From assembly GCA_029243925.1 (NCBI GenBank), contig JAQWRC010000135.1, forward strand, positions 1 through 14,952: a stretch of DNA of 14,952 nucleotides, written 5' to 3'. Under the pieces are notes generated by a model. It ran no database searches, was not told where the DNA came from, and worked only from the letters and a program-made list of their open reading frames with translations. Numbering within the stretch: the first letter of the stretch is position 1; each line of letters begins with the position of its first letter. The DNA comes from Phycisphaerales bacterium. Lineage in GTDB: Bacteria > Planctomycetota > Phycisphaerae > Phycisphaerales > SM1A02. The translations under genes were made by a program, and so were the position numbers. This document shows, one piece after another, positions 1 to 9,007 of this stretch.

Positions 1-11
1 AACGTAGAATC

Positions 12-17
12 AGGAGA
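12..17 (+). promoter_or_regulatory. Shine-Dalgarno site of the propeller gene
   Basis: AGGAGA lies 3 nt before the ATG at 21 (4 nt if only AGGAG is counted). It is a strong purine-rich ribosome binding site, slightly close, and it supports that ATG as the real start. The promoter would lie outside the window, because only 20 bases precede the gene. Confidence 0.7.
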
Positions 18-20
18 ACC

Positions 21-3000
21 ATGCACCTGCTCCAGCCAATCCGAATCGCCCTCAGCACACTCGTGCTTACTGCGTCCGCAGCAGCCCAGAGCAACCCTGT
101 CTACGTCGATGAATCCGCATCAGCCGTACGAGGGCTGCTCAATACCCAGAAGTTGGAACAGACGAGCCTTCCTGAGGCTGCTGCAGAGTTGCAGAAAATG
201 CTTGACCGCTCAGGAGGACAGGTTGTACCGACTCAGCTGCCAGATACGCGATTTCTAGGCGTGCGATCCATCATTCTGCAGCGACTGCAAGCAAATCCTT
301 TGCTGCTTGAAGCATGGAAGGCGCATGTGCAGGATGAAGCGATGGCTGCATTTCAAGCCGGAACACTTGACGTCGTCTTCAAGCGGTGGCCGCTGACTCG
401 GGTTGGACTGTCTGCAGCACTGCAACTTGGCCACCGACAGGTTGAATCCGGCTTCTTCAACAGTGGCAGCAACCTCCTGCGGAACACCCTCAATCACCCA
501 GACGCCGATGATGCGTCACGTGCCACGGCTTGGTTGGGCATTGCCCTGGCCGCAACTGCTTCCGGTGAACACACCGCCCGTGAGGAGGCACTTGAGGCGC
601 TTGAGGAACTCGGACCCGCTGGCCTTGACTCGATCGAAACGGCGGATCGCTGGTCCTTCATTGAACCAGCACGAACATTCGACGCCATTCACCAGATCGG
701 CGAGCCCGCCGACATGGAGTCGCTTGTTGAACTCTCGATCTGGTCTGTGCCGCTCGAAGATGGACTGCTGGCCCAGCAACATGGCGGGTTGCTGCGGATG
801 ACGGAGTCGACTCGGCAACTCGTGCAGGATCAGAGGGAGAGCGGCTGGTTCACAACGGCGACACCTTTGATCGCCGATGATCAGATCTTCCTGAATCTCG
901 GCCAGCATGTGATTGCCTTCGATGCCCTCACCGGTCAGGAGCAGTGGCGGTACGCACGTCGGTCACAGGACATAGCGCTAACACCGAATCTGCGGCCACG
1001 GAACATGAACGACATCGATTCCGATGGGAGATTTCTGGTCACGATCAGCGGCATCGATTATGGCAATGCTCGCTCGGGTGATGGCGCGCTGCTCTGCTTC
1101 AATGGACGCACCGGACGACTTCGTTGGTCCGTCGTACTTGACGGGCATCCGGACATCGATGACTCCGATGGACTCTTTGCGTGCAGCCCGCCCGTCCTGC
1201 ATGAAGGAACGGTCTATGTTCTGGCTCGCCGCATCAGCCCACAGCAAGTCGCCAGTGAGTCGCTCGTTGCCATCGACCTTCTGGGCGGACACGTGAAATG
1301 GACCTCCTGGATCGCATCTTCCGGACAGCGCACCCGAAACACCATTCAGCACCCGGTTGCCAGACCTGAACCAATCGACGATGCCATTCTGGTTCGATCC
1401 AAGGCCGGTGCCATCGCTCTGGTCGATGCCGATGATGGCGATCTCCGCTGGCTTCAACGACTGAATACTCCAGAGGAAAATGAGCAGAATCTACGCGCAA
1501 GGCCCTTCACTGGACTCAGCTCCCATCGAGTTCCCGATGGCGTGCTGGTGCACGCGCCGGACAATCGATCACTGATCGTCTTTGATCTGAATACCGGTGC
1601 CGTGCTCGATCGCCATGCTATGGCCCAATCTGATGGCCTGAACAATCCCTTGTACCTGCTTGGCGACGGGCAACGCATCTATGCGGTCGGAACAGATCTG
1701 CGCGCCTTCGATGCCAACAATCTTCACACTCCGCTGTGGACACACCCTTGGTCCTCGACCAGTGGCGAGGCCATGCCGACCGGACGCATTCAACTGCTGC
1801 ACAATTCCCTCGTCGTACCTCTTTCGGATCGCATCATTCAAATTGATACGGAGTCCGGCGATGTCACCAAGACTCTGCAGATCACGGAAACAGGCAACGT
1901 GCTGCTGACGGGAACACAACTGCTCGTGGCCTCCCCGACTCGTCTTGACGCCTACACCGCATTCGATCGAGCAGAGCAGGCATTGCAAGAACGTATTGCA
2001 GCACGTCCCGAGCGACTCGCCTTGTACATGGACCTGGCCAGCCTGGCTGCTCGCGGCAGCAACGACCAACTGCTGGTGGAGTCAGGAAACAATGTGCTTG
2101 ACCGAATCGACGAGCACCCACGCCACGATGATCTCAGGAATCGACTCCTGGTCGACCTCATGAGCTCGTTGCAAAGATGGAATCCAACATCCATTGAGGA
2201 AACGTCGCAGAGCACCGGCATCGCGACATTGATGCGGCGTGCCGCCGCGACGCCCGAGCAGCATCTTGAGGTTGAACTGGCGTTGGCCGATCGGGTTCGT
2301 GAACTCAACCCCGATCAGGCGATCACGCAATGGATCCACATCTTGAATCAGGATGCACTGGCCAACGCATGGCATGTTGAAAACGACATCCATGCCCGTG
2401 GCTCAACGTGGGCCCGGCAGCGCCTGTCTACCATGGACCAGAGTCGTTCCGTGCCTCTGACCTGGTTCGAGGCCGAGGAAGACGCCCCAATCAACATCGA
2501 ACTTGCGGCGGCTCGCTCCAACCTCCGCCAGAACAATGATGTCGATCGGCTCGCTCGCTCTCTACCCGGAACAATCGATCGGCTCGTGAGCCTGAAACGC
2601 TCCTCTGCAGCACACGCTCTGCTTGAAGGCTGGCGCTGTCGACACGCAGATATCGAGCTCCTTGATGCGGATCATGATTTCTCAGGTGGTCCTCAGCGGC
2701 AACATATGGCCCAACCGGCATCAGCTCCGGTGCACTACAACGGGCAACTGATCCCTCCCCACCCCGGCTCCATTGCGCAGTTGCAACAGGGACCTGTTCT
2801 GATGTTGTCGGAAGGCATGCTTCAAGCAATCAATGCAGACAGTTTCGAAGTGGACTGGTCACAACCATGCGAAGCGGTATTTGCAAGCTTGCTGCAGTCA
2901 AACTCAACTCGAGTCACGTTGCTTCTTGCCCATGAAGGCAGAAGGCTGGAACTTCGCATGATCAACTCGAGTACGGGCGACACCATCGATGCGATTCATG

Positions 3001-4019
3001 ACCTGGAAGCATCGTTCGGCACACCTGTCCGCTCTCAACCCGGACTTCCACCCATGACGCCTGACGGCCGAATGATTGACTTGAACGAGTTGTTGGCCAT
3101 TGCCAATGACGACATGGCCGCACTTGCACGCCGCGATGGCTCCGTGCTCATCATCAATGGCTGGGGAAGCGACATGACAGTCACCCCCGCCACGCTGCCA
3201 CTTCGTGTCGTGCATGATCTCGAAGCATGGCCAGGCGGGTTCGTCGCCGTCGGACCCCGGCTCGATGCCCCCAATGCCCTTGCCGTCAGCAACGCCAATC
3301 CTGTTGCCTACCATGTCGACTCCAGCACGGCGGACATGCACCGCATTGAATGGCCGGATGCCATTGGCCATGCACAATGGATCGCCCGCTCCCCACTGAA
3401 CGACCTTCTGTTTGGCGGCAGCGAGGGAATCGCGATGGTGCCATGGCCCGACCGCTCCCCTCTCTGGATGAATACGTCACCGCAGTTGCAATCAAGCCGA
3501 AAGGGGTGGGCAACTGGCGAAGCCATTGTGGTACTTGATGCGGCTGACCGTCTGGTGACGCTCTCGCTCGTAGATGGGCGCCTCAATGGGCCCCTTGCTG
3601 AACCGCGGTATCGCTCCACCGGTTCGATCCGGGCCATCACCACGACGCCTGAAGGCATACGAACTCTCAAGGACTCCATTGTCACGATTCATGATCCTCA
3701 AGGGAACTTGATCGGGGCCGACAGTCTGCCTGGACAGATCCAGCATGAGCAACTGACCCCATCGGGCGATCGCTTGCTGCTGCTTTCCTACCTGCAATCA
3801 GTTACGTACGCGCCACAAGCTGGGGGAACACGCCCTGCGGGGCGGCAGCACTTGTACCGGGTGCACATGCTCGATACTCGGGGCAGATTGATCGATCTCT
3901 TTGATCTTTATCCACTCACGAGTAGAATCCGCGCAGCACGCTCCCTGGGAGCAACGCTGATTCTGGAGACGGACACCGGAATTGAAATGATCCCTTTGCC
4001 AGAGATGACTTCGCAGTAA
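21..4019 (+). CDS. Large exported PQQ-like beta-propeller protein
   Basis: Seen: a 1332-residue protein with an N-terminal signal peptide (hydrophobic residues about 8-22, likely cleaved after A22 in the SAAAQS stretch). Residues about 270-650 hold successive PQQ/YWTD-type blades, each with a D-x-x-[TSG]-G-x-x-x-W-like signature: DALTGQEQW (301), NGRTGRLRW (361), DLLGGHVKW (419), DADDGDLRW (469), DLNTGAVLD (522) and weaker ones near 564 and 609. This fits a seven- or eight-bladed propeller. Residues about 650-880 are helical and TPR-like. Residues about 930-1332 again carry short blade-like strands (for example INADSFEVDW near 936), suggesting a second, degenerate propeller. Known: such propellers occur in BamB and in PQQ enzymes. 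Here I see no quinoprotein catalytic set, so a binding or scaffold role outside the cytoplasm is likelier than dehydrogenase activity. The protein is much longer than BamB (about 390 aa). It is transcribed towards the lpxA end of the envelope operon. Its exact function is unknown. Confidence 0.85.
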   Translation: MHLLQPIRIALSTLVLTASAAAQSNPVYVDESASAVRGLLNTQKLEQTSLPEAAAELQKMLDRSGGQVVPTQLPDTRFLGVRSIILQRLQANPLLLEAWKAHVQDEAMAAFQAGTLDVVFKRWPLTRVGLSAALQLGHRQVESGFFNSGSNLLRNTLNHPDADDASRATAWLGIALAATASGEHTAREEALEALEELGPAGLDSIETADRWSFIEPARTFDAIHQIGEPADMESLVELSIWSVPLEDGLLAQQHGGLLRMTESTRQLVQDQRESGWFTTATPLIADDQIFLNLGQHVIAFDALTGQEQWRYARRSQDIALTPNLRPRNMNDIDSDGRFLVTISGIDYGNARSGDGALLCFNGRTGRLRWSVVLDGHPDIDDSDGLFACSPPVLHEGTVYVLARRISPQQVASESLVAIDLLGGHVKWTSWIASSGQRTRNTIQHPVARPEPIDDAILVRSKAGAIALVDADDGDLRWLQRLNTPEENEQNLRARPFTGLSSHRVPDGVLVHAPDNRSLIVFDLNTGAVLDRHAMAQSDGLNNPLYLLGDGQRIYAVGTDLRAFDANNLHTPLWTHPWSSTSGEAMPTGRIQLLHNSLVVPLSDRIIQIDTESGDVTKTLQITETGNVLLTGTQLLVASPTRLDAYTAFDRAEQALQERIAARPERLALYMDLASLAARGSNDQLLVESGNNVLDRIDEHPRHDDLRNRLLVDLMSSLQRWNPTSIEETSQSTGIATLMRRAAATPEQHLEVELALADRVRELNPDQAITQWIHILNQDALANAWHVENDIHARGSTWARQRLSTMDQSRSVPLTWFEAEEDAPINIELAAARSNLRQNNDVDRLARSLPGTIDRLVSLKRSSAAHALLEGWRCRHADIELLDADHDFSGGPQRQHMAQPASAPVHYNGQLIPPHPGSIAQLQQGPVLMLSEGMLQAINADSFEVDWSQPCEAVFASLLQSNSTRVTLLLAHEGRRLELRMINSSTGDTIDAIHDLEASFGTPVRSQPGLPPMTPDGRMIDLNELLAIANDDMAALARRDGSVLIINGWGSDMTVTPATLPLRVVHDLEAWPGGFVAVGPRLDAPNALAVSNANPVAYHVDSSTADMHRIEWPDAIGHAQWIARSPLNDLLFGGSEGIAMVPWPDRSPLWMNTSPQLQSSRKGWATGEAIVVLDAADRLVTLSLVDGRLNGPLAEPRYRSTGSIRAITTTPEGIRTLKDSIVTIHDPQGNLIGADSLPGQIQHEQLTPSGDRLLLLSYLQSVTYAPQAGGTRPAGRQHLYRVHMLDTRGRLIDLFDLYPLTSRIRAARSLGATLILETDTGIEMIPLPEMTSQ

Positions 4020-4049
4020 GAACACTTTGTATTTGAATGGTGCAGGTCG

Positions 4050-4292
4050 ATGCTCACCCTGACTGAAAAAACGATGCCAACTACGGTAGTCACAATGCAT
4101 GCACTGGAGCGGATGCCGCTCCTGGTCGCAGGCCCTATTGAGGACGAAGACGACTATTACTCCGACCTCGAAGGCGATGATGAGACCGATGATCTCGATG
4201 ACGACCATGAGGAAGATGATGAGCGGGACGATGAGGACGAAGATGACGACCGTGAAGATGAAGAAGAAGACGAAGAAGAAGATCTGGGCTGA
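4050..4292 (+). CDS. Small poly-Asp/Glu acidic protein
   Basis: Seen: 80 residues in two parts. Residues 1-30 are ordinary and mildly hydrophobic (VVTMHALERMPLLVAGPI). In residues 31-78, 38 of 48 positions are Asp or Glu, broken only by a few Y, S, L, G, T, H and R. The DNA is a run of GAN codons (GAC, GAT, GAA, GAG mixed), so both synonymous acidic codons are used; this argues for selection on the protein rather than simple DNA repeat slippage, though slippage could have helped it grow. The gene begins 30 nt after the propeller gene and may be co-transcribed with it. No strong ribosome binding site is seen; ATG at 4074 is an alternative start. I do not recognise a family. Acidic tails can bind cations or basic proteins, but no function is supported here. 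Confidence 0.55.
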   Translation: MLTLTEKTMPTTVVTMHALERMPLLVAGPIEDEDDYYSDLEGDDETDDLDDDHEEDDERDDEDEDDDREDEEEDEEEDLG

Positions 4293-4305
4293 GCTTCACT
4301 GAAGA

Positions 4306-5139
4306 TCAGTGCCCTGCCCCAACCGTCCCCGTCCACTTGTCATCTGTCCGTTGCGCTTCAAGTGCTCGCCCGTGCGTGCCGCTTGACGAAGCCGTAATCG
4401 CATCACACAACGTCTGCACAGCCCTGACGTGCGAATATTCAGTTCGCAAATCCTCGACATGCCCCGAGACATTGCTGCTTCCGCGGAAAATTCGCTTGAA
4501 TGCATCCTTCATGGCATCAATGTCATCCGCACTGAAACCGCGGCGTGACAGGCCAATGACGTTAAGAGCGCGGACTTCGGATGGATGTCCTTCAACAATC
4601 GTATAGGGCGGGACGTCTCTGGATACTCGGGCAAGCCCACCGACAAATGCACTGCATCCGATCGTCGTGAAGTGATGCACTCCGGCCCCTCCACCAATAC
4701 TCGCGTGATCCTCAATGATGACATGACCTGCAAGCATGACCTGATTGGCAATCACGATTTCATCGCCAATATGGCAATCATGGGCGACGTGGCACCCCAC
4801 CATCAACAGATTGCTGTCACCAATGCGCGTGACGCCACCGCCATTTTCCGTTCCGCGATGAATGGTGACGTGCTCACGGACATCATTCCCATTGCCAAGC
4901 ACGCATGTCGTGCCTTCGCCTTGGTACTTGCGGTCCTGGGGATCTCCGCCAACAACAGAGAACGGATGCAGCACGTTGCGTTCACCGACGGTGACATCTC
5001 TGGGAATCGAAACATGGTGTCGCAAATCGGTTTCAGCACCGATGATCACATTCGGCCCGATCACGCAATAGGGGCCGATCCGGGCGGATGGATCAATCTG
5101 GGACGTCGAGTCGACGATGGCGGTCGGATGAATGGTCAT
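4306..5139 (-). CDS. lpxA: LpxA, UDP-GlcNAc 3-O-acyltransferase
   Basis: Catalyses the first step of lipid A synthesis in the cytoplasm, moving a 3-hydroxyacyl chain from ACP to UDP-GlcNAc. Seen: a 277-aa protein beginning MTIHPTAIVD with hexapeptide repeats that form a left-handed beta-helix (about residues 3-190). The core CHVAHDCHIGD (116-126) contains H120, which aligns with the catalytic His125 of E. coli LpxA, and H117, which aligns with His122; LAGHV (136-140) and DVPPYTIVEG (175-184) are also typical. The C-terminal helical region (about 195-255) carries GLSRRGFS as in LpxA. The protein exceeds the E. coli 262 residues mainly through a polar tail of about 20 residues. ATG at 5139 was chosen over a possible start at 5181, because it matches the family N-terminus and leaves a 25-nt gap after lpxC-fabZ. 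It is the last gene of the operon and converges on the acidic-protein gene, 13 nt away. Confidence 0.95.
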   Translation of the reverse strand: MTIHPTAIVDSTSQIDPSARIGPYCVIGPNVIIGAETDLRHHVSIPRDVTVGERNVLHPFSVVGGDPQDRKYQGEGTTCVLGNGNDVREHVTIHRGTENGGGVTRIGDSNLLMVGCHVAHDCHIGDEIVIANQVMLAGHVIIEDHASIGGGAGVHHFTTIGCSAFVGGLARVSRDVPPYTIVEGHPSEVRALNVIGLSRRGFSADDIDAMKDAFKRIFRGSSNVSGHVEDLRTEYSHVRAVQTLCDAITASSSGTHGRALEAQRTDDKWTGTVGAGH

Positions 5140-5164
5140 GGGGTTGGTCTTTCGTGATGCATCG

Positions 5165-6574
5165 TCAAGTCTGCTCAGCATCCACCATCATGAATCGAAT
5201 ATTCGCTTCAGCGGCAAGTCGGCCAGCTACGGTTGCTGTTCCACGGATGGAAGCCGTCCGTGAACTTGCCCGAATGGTCTCGGCCTCCAGAACCACCTGG
5301 TCGCCAGGAGTCACGGGGTGACGAAGTTTGACGCGATCGAGACTCAGTAGGACGGCAATCTTGCCCGTGTGCTCAAGTTTCTGGCTCAGCAGGAGGCCGC
5401 CAAGCTGCGCCATGGCTTCCACCAACAGTACACCCGGCATGATTGGAGTATCGGGATAATGGCCCTCGAAGAACGGCTCATTGATCGAGACATTCTTCAC
5501 GCCGACGGCCCGCTTGTCGCCATCGATCTCAAGAACACGATCAACAAGCAACATGGGATACCGGTGTGGCATGATCCGCTGAATTCGGCGAATGTCCATT
5601 GCCGCTCGACCTTCCAGCGACTCATCGGCCTGCAACTCATGCTGCTGTTCGATGATGCGCTGGCAGATCCGACGATTCAGCGTATGCCCACTGCGTGAAG
5701 CAACGAATCGACCTTGTATCTCTCCGCCAGCAAGGTACAAATCGCCAAGCATGTCGAGCACCTTGTGACGCACCGGCTCATTTTGAAACCGAAACGCATT
5801 GTCTATCGGGCCATCGGGGCCAATCACCAGCGCGTCTCGAGGCGTCAGATGCCTGCACAGTCCCTGATCCCAGAGCGACTGCGCTTCCTCTTCCAAACTG
5901 TACGTCCGGGCAGAGGCCAGCGCCGTGGCGTAATCATCGTCCCCGAGTGAGAAACCAAATGCCTGTGAATCAATCCGATCTGACTTGCTCCCGTAATCCA
6001 GCTCATACAACAACTGCGTCGTACGGTGTTCACAGGGGAAGGCTGCAATCATCGCGCCATTTTCTTCTATCACGATCGGGCGGTGCACCTTCAATAGATT
6101 GCGTTCAGCGTCCTGCTCTTGAAGACCAACAGCCTGCAGCGGCTCAAGCCAGGGAAGTGCCGAACCATCGCCAAGAGGAAGTTCTGGCCCAGTGACTCGA
6201 AGCAGTGCATTGTCGATCCCAAGCCCTGACAGGGCAGACAGGCAATGCTCAACCGTTTCCACACTTGCGCCCTCCCGCTGCAATGTCGTACGGCGATCGC
6301 GTTCAATGGCGTACTCGATGAGCGCCGGAATCCGTACTGGAGGATCCAGGTCGATTCGCTCAAATACAATGCCGTGCCCGACCGCCGCCGGTTCAATGGT
6401 CACGGTGGCCTCTTCACCAAGCATCAGCCCCCGACCACTGATCGTGACTGATTCACGCAGCGTCTGCTGACACGTGGGTCGCTTTGGGTTCGCGACCCCA
6501 TCGGTGCTGGGTTTTTCAATGGTGTCGGGATCCATGGCCCTGGCCTCCAACCCGTCGAGTGACCGTGCGTTCAC
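5165..6574 (-). CDS. lpxC-fabZ: LpxC-FabZ bifunctional fusion (deacetylase / 3-hydroxyacyl-ACP dehydratase)
   Basis: Seen: 469 residues in two fused enzymes. LpxC (about 36-312) removes acetate from UDP-3-O-acyl-GlcNAc, the committed step of lipid A synthesis. It shows TVEH (107-110), [11 protein letters not shown] (131-141), [12 protein letters not shown] (268-279) and SGHTLN (295-300). H110, H270 and D274 match the zinc ligands, and H297 matches the catalytic His of SGH. FabZ (about 326-465) dehydrates 3-hydroxyacyl-[15 protein letters not shown] (336-347) and [20 protein letters not shown] (371-390) contain catalytic H372 and E386. A linker of about 13 residues joins them. Known: the same fusion occurs in Bacteroidota and Planctomycetota. 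The start is GTG at 6574, with GAGGA 6 nt upstream and a GTGA overlap with lpxD's stop. ATG at 6535 (residue 14) is an alternative, since the first 35 residues look unconserved. Joining both activities links lipid A commitment to acyl-chain supply. Confidence 0.95.
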   Translation of the reverse strand: MNARSLDGLEARAMDPDTIEKPSTDGVANPKRPTCQQTLRESVTISGRGLMLGEEATVTIEPAAVGHGIVFERIDLDPPVRIPALIEYAIERDRRTTLQREGASVETVEHCLSALSGLGIDNALLRVTGPELPLGDGSALPWLEPLQAVGLQEQDAERNLLKVHRPIVIEENGAMIAAFPCEHRTTQLLYELDYGSKSDRIDSQAFGFSLGDDDYATALASARTYSLEEEAQSLWDQGLCRHLTPRDALVIGPDGPIDNAFRFQNEPVRHKVLDMLGDLYLAGGEIQGRFVASRSGHTLNRRICQRIIEQQHELQADESLEGRAAMDIRRIQRIMPHRYPMLLVDRVLEIDGDKRAVGVKNVSINEPFFEGHYPDTPIMPGVLLVEAMAQLGGLLLSQKLEHTGKIAVLLSLDRVKLRHPVTPGDQVVLEAETIRASSRTASIRGTATVAGRLAAEANIRFMMVDAEQT

Positions 6575-7653
6575 GCACCATCCTCACGACCACTTCGCGA
6601 CCTTTCGGCCGCCATGAATTCAGGCAGTTTACGAATGCAGGAGACCTGACGCAAAACAATTCGTCCATCATCGGCTGGAATACCCATTACGGTGCTTCCA
6701 GACGGGACATTTCGCATGACACCCGATTTAGCACCAACTCTGGCCCCATCGCCAATTTCAAGGTGATCTGCAATCCCCGCCTGAGCTCCGATCTGCACCC
6801 AATCACCAACAACGACCGATCCGGCCAGACCTGCCTGCGCAGCAATCACGCAGTGCTCACCAATTTGAACGTTGTGGGCAATCTGCACGAGGTTGTCGAT
6901 CTTGGTTCCTGCACCAACCGACGTTGAGCCGAACTTGCCTCGGTCCACGCACGTGCCTGCCCCGAGTTCGACATCAGCCCCCAACGTCACCGTTCCCACG
7001 TGTGGCACCTTTCGAAGCCCCTGCCCATCCGGCGCGGGACGATAACCGAATCCGTCTGCGCCGAGGCATACCATCGCATGCAGACGACACCGATCGCCAA
7101 GCACACATCGAGCCCCGACAACTGCATTGACACCAATCCAGCATGAGTCGCCAATACATGCATCATGTCCGATGCGTGCACCCGACTCGATGATGGCGTG
7201 TGCTCCAATGACAGCGCGTGGACCGACAGACACATGTGGCCCAATGCACGCCTCTGCTCCAATCGTTGCAGACGCATCAATGGATGCGGTGGCATCGATG
7301 CCAACCGGTGGGACTGGTGCGGCTGGAGCCACATGCTCAAGCACATCGATGATGGCATGCTCGGCATCGTCGACGAGCAGCAGTGCCCGGGCCGCGACAT
7401 CGTGATCCGGCACTTTAATGCCGCGAGTCACGATCGCCGCTCCTGCGGCTGAGCCGCCCCAGCCTTTGGCAAATGCAGGACTGCTGATGAACGTCAAGTC
7501 CTGAGGCCCAGCGGCTTCAAGCGATTCGACGCCCTTGAGTTCAAGATGGTCGGGGCCGAGCAGTTCCGCGCCCAGAAGAGCAGCGAGCTCGCCGGTCGTA
7601 ACCGTGCCCGGGGTATCCGATTCAGATTGGGTGGTGGACCCCATGGTGGTCAC
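6571..7653 (-). CDS. lpxD: LpxD, UDP-3-O-acyl-glucosamine N-acyltransferase (operon copy)
   Basis: Adds the second 3-hydroxyacyl chain to the 2-amino group exposed by LpxC, in the cytoplasm. Seen: 360 residues. The N-terminal substrate-binding domain (about 18-110) includes [13 protein letters not shown] and [17 protein letters not shown]. It is followed by many hexapeptide repeats (about 117-318), including the hallmark [13 protein letters not shown] (198-210) and [10 protein letters not shown] (258-267). H260 aligns with the catalytic His239 of E. coli LpxD. The C-terminus ends in a short basic helix. The start used is GTG at 7653, overlapping the ompH stop in a GTGA; ATG at 7644 is equally possible, and no clear ribosome binding site favours either. 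A second, diverged LpxD is encoded at 11493-12542. This copy keeps the classical IAHN motif and lies directly upstream of lpxC-fabZ, so it is the likelier housekeeping enzyme. Confidence 0.94.
   Translation of the reverse strand: MTTMGSTTQSESDTPGTVTTGELAALLGAELLGPDHLELKGVESLEAAGPQDLTFISSPAFAKGWGGSAAGAAIVTRGIKVPDHDVAARALLLVDDAEHAIIDVLEHVAPAAPVPPVGIDATASIDASATIGAEACIGPHVSVGPRAVIGAHAIIESGARIGHDACIGDSCWIGVNAVVGARCVLGDRCRLHAMVCLGADGFGYRPAPDGQGLRKVPHVGTVTLGADVELGAGTCVDRGKFGSTSVGAGTKIDNLVQIAHNVQIGEHCVIAAQAGLAGSVVVGDWVQIGAQAGIADHLEIGDGARVGAKSGVMRNVPSGSTVMGIPADDGRIVLRQVSCIRKLPEFMAAERSRSGREDGA
6581..6585 (-). promoter_or_regulatory. Shine-Dalgarno site for lpxC-fabZ, inside lpxD
   Basis: Read on the minus strand this is GAGGA, 6 nt before the GTG at 6574. 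It lies in the last codons of lpxD and decides for the GTG start and the 4-nt GTGA overlap, which suggests translational coupling of the two genes. Confidence 0.55.
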
Positions 7654-8279
7654 TGCGACGCAGTCGCCGCCTGATGTTCCGTGTTCATGGACTGGATCAA
7701 CTGATCCGTGATGTCCATCTGCTCACGTGCAAAGAGCACACGCCGGCTGGAAATCTCACGAATCACATTTTCCGTCGCTTCGGGAATCGCGACAACGGAA
7801 TCATTGACAAGGATGATGTCGTAACCATGTTCATCAGCAAGTTGCTGAGCCGCGATCTTGATCTTCTCATAGAGCTCGAAAATCACACCCTGGCTCCGGC
7901 CTTCCTGGCGGCTCTGCTGGAACTGCACATACCCTTGGAGCTCAAGCGCTTCCAAGGTGTACTTCTTGACGGCCTCTTTGTACTTGTCACTTCCACTGGG
8001 GTAGTCTTCAAGATCCGCCTCCATCAATGAAATGGTCTCCTGCCGGCGATCCACTTCCTCCTGCATCTTCGCGACACGATCGGCCTCATTCGCCTGCGCC
8101 TGCGACCACTCCTCCAGCCCGTTGAAGGTCTTTTCAAGATCGACGGTCGCGACGACAGAGGGCGACAACAGTGGCATGGCGTGCATCGCTGCAGCCTGCA
8201 CGCCAACGAGAAAGACTGCGCCGGCCAATAAGCCGGCTGCCAACAGAAGAATGCGAGGGCGGGAAGAGTGTGGTTTCAT
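7650..8279 (-). CDS. OmpH/Skp-family periplasmic chaperone, copy B
   Basis: Seen: 209 residues. A basic start and hydrophobic stretch (about 9-32) form a signal peptide or membrane anchor. The first strand, [20 protein letters not shown] (39-58), is the OmpH-type opening. A long charged, coiled-coil-like segment (about 58-150) follows, then the return strand YDIILVNDS (153-161) and the end [17 protein letters not shown] (176-192). Known: Skp trimers hold unfolded outer-membrane proteins in the periplasm in a tentacle-shaped cavity and pass them to BamA. The gene follows another ompH copy after 40 nt and overlaps lpxD by 4 nt. GGAG lies 9 nt before the ATG. Similarity to copy A, especially ISSRRVL and REQ-xx-DI, shows a tandem duplication. 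The family call is firm; a chaperone role is inferred from family and position. Confidence 0.87.
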   Translation of the reverse strand: MKPHSSRPRILLLAAGLLAGAVFLVGVQAAAMHAMPLLSPSVVATVDLEKTFNGLEEWSQAQANEADRVAKMQEEVDRRQETISLMEADLEDYPSGSDKYKEAVKKYTLEALELQGYVQFQQSRQEGRSQGVIFELYEKIKIAAQQLADEHGYDIILVNDSVVAIPEATENVIREISSRRVLFAREQMDITDQLIQSMNTEHQAATASQ

Positions 8280-8319
8280 AATTCAAAGCTCCAGAACGCA
8301 CTGAGATACGTGATTGGGT

Positions 8320-8958
8320 TCAACGACCACCCGTCGAAGCGGCGTAGTCGTTGTTCATGCGAATGATCAATTCATCACTGATGTCGATTGCCTGCTCACG
8401 CCAAAGGACTCGACGTGATGAAATCTGCTCTGCAACCTGCTGTTCTCTGCTGACGCGAGCATCCGGCGCAATCTGAATGTCATCCTCCGAGGTCTCGATC
8501 AGGATGAGATCAATGCCTTCGATCTCAGCGAGTTCAAGAGCGGACTCCTTCATGCTTTGGAAGATGCCCTCCAACATCAAAGACCGGTCGATATCGATCT
8601 CCTGCTGCGAGAACTGCTGCCATGCTCCTCGTTGAAGCAGAAGAAGGTCCAGCTCATCCTGCAATGCTGCAAGACGCTCGGGAGCCACGACATCGTTGAG
8701 CTCCATCGCACGTGCCTGAAGCTCTTCAGTCCGACGCTTGTCCTCAGCCTGGATCACCTGAACCTTCGCGGCGAGCTCCGCGGAAAGATCTGCGCGTTCC
8801 GACAAGCCATTCATGACTGTGGAAAGGTTGACTGTGGCGACGACGGTTGGGCTCATCGCAGCGTACCGTTCGGCATCTGCTTTCCAACTTGTGGCAAATG
8901 ACACGAGGATCACTACGAAGACGAGTGACAGTGCATTGTGCTGCAAAAACTTTGTCAT
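8320..8958 (-). CDS. OmpH/Skp-family periplasmic chaperone, copy A
   Basis: Seen: 212 residues with an N-terminal hydrophobic segment (about 9-22, signal peptide or anchor). The OmpH-type first strand is MSPTVVATVNLSTVMNGL (35-52). A helical, Glu/Gln/Leu-rich arm follows (about 53-145), then IDLILIETS (149-157) and QISSRRVLWREQAIDISD (178-195). Two hairpin arms folding back on a small beta core is the Skp architecture. GGAAG lies 7 nt before the ATG at 8958. It is the first gene after bamA (49-nt gap) and precedes a paralogue. The two copies share both ends but their arms differ strongly, so they may form homo- or heterotrimers with different client ranges; that is inference. Confidence 0.86.
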   Translation of the reverse strand: MTKFLQHNALSLVFVVILVSFATSWKADAERYAAMSPTVVATVNLSTVMNGLSERADLSAELAAKVQVIQAEDKRRTEELQARAMELNDVVAPERLAALQDELDLLLLQRGAWQQFSQQEIDIDRSLMLEGIFQSMKESALELAEIEGIDLILIETSEDDIQIAPDARVSREQQVAEQISSRRVLWREQAIDISDELIIRMNNDYAASTGGR

Positions 8959-9007
8959 GGTGCAACTTCCAGATGTAAGGCGAGTTGATCGCTAATGATC
9001 CAATCCC

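Noticed and set aside
4297..4311. CACTG/CAGTG hairpin between the acidic gene and lpxA as a bidirectional terminator
   Set aside because: The stem is only 5 bp, it has no T run, and it overlaps the lpxA stop codon.
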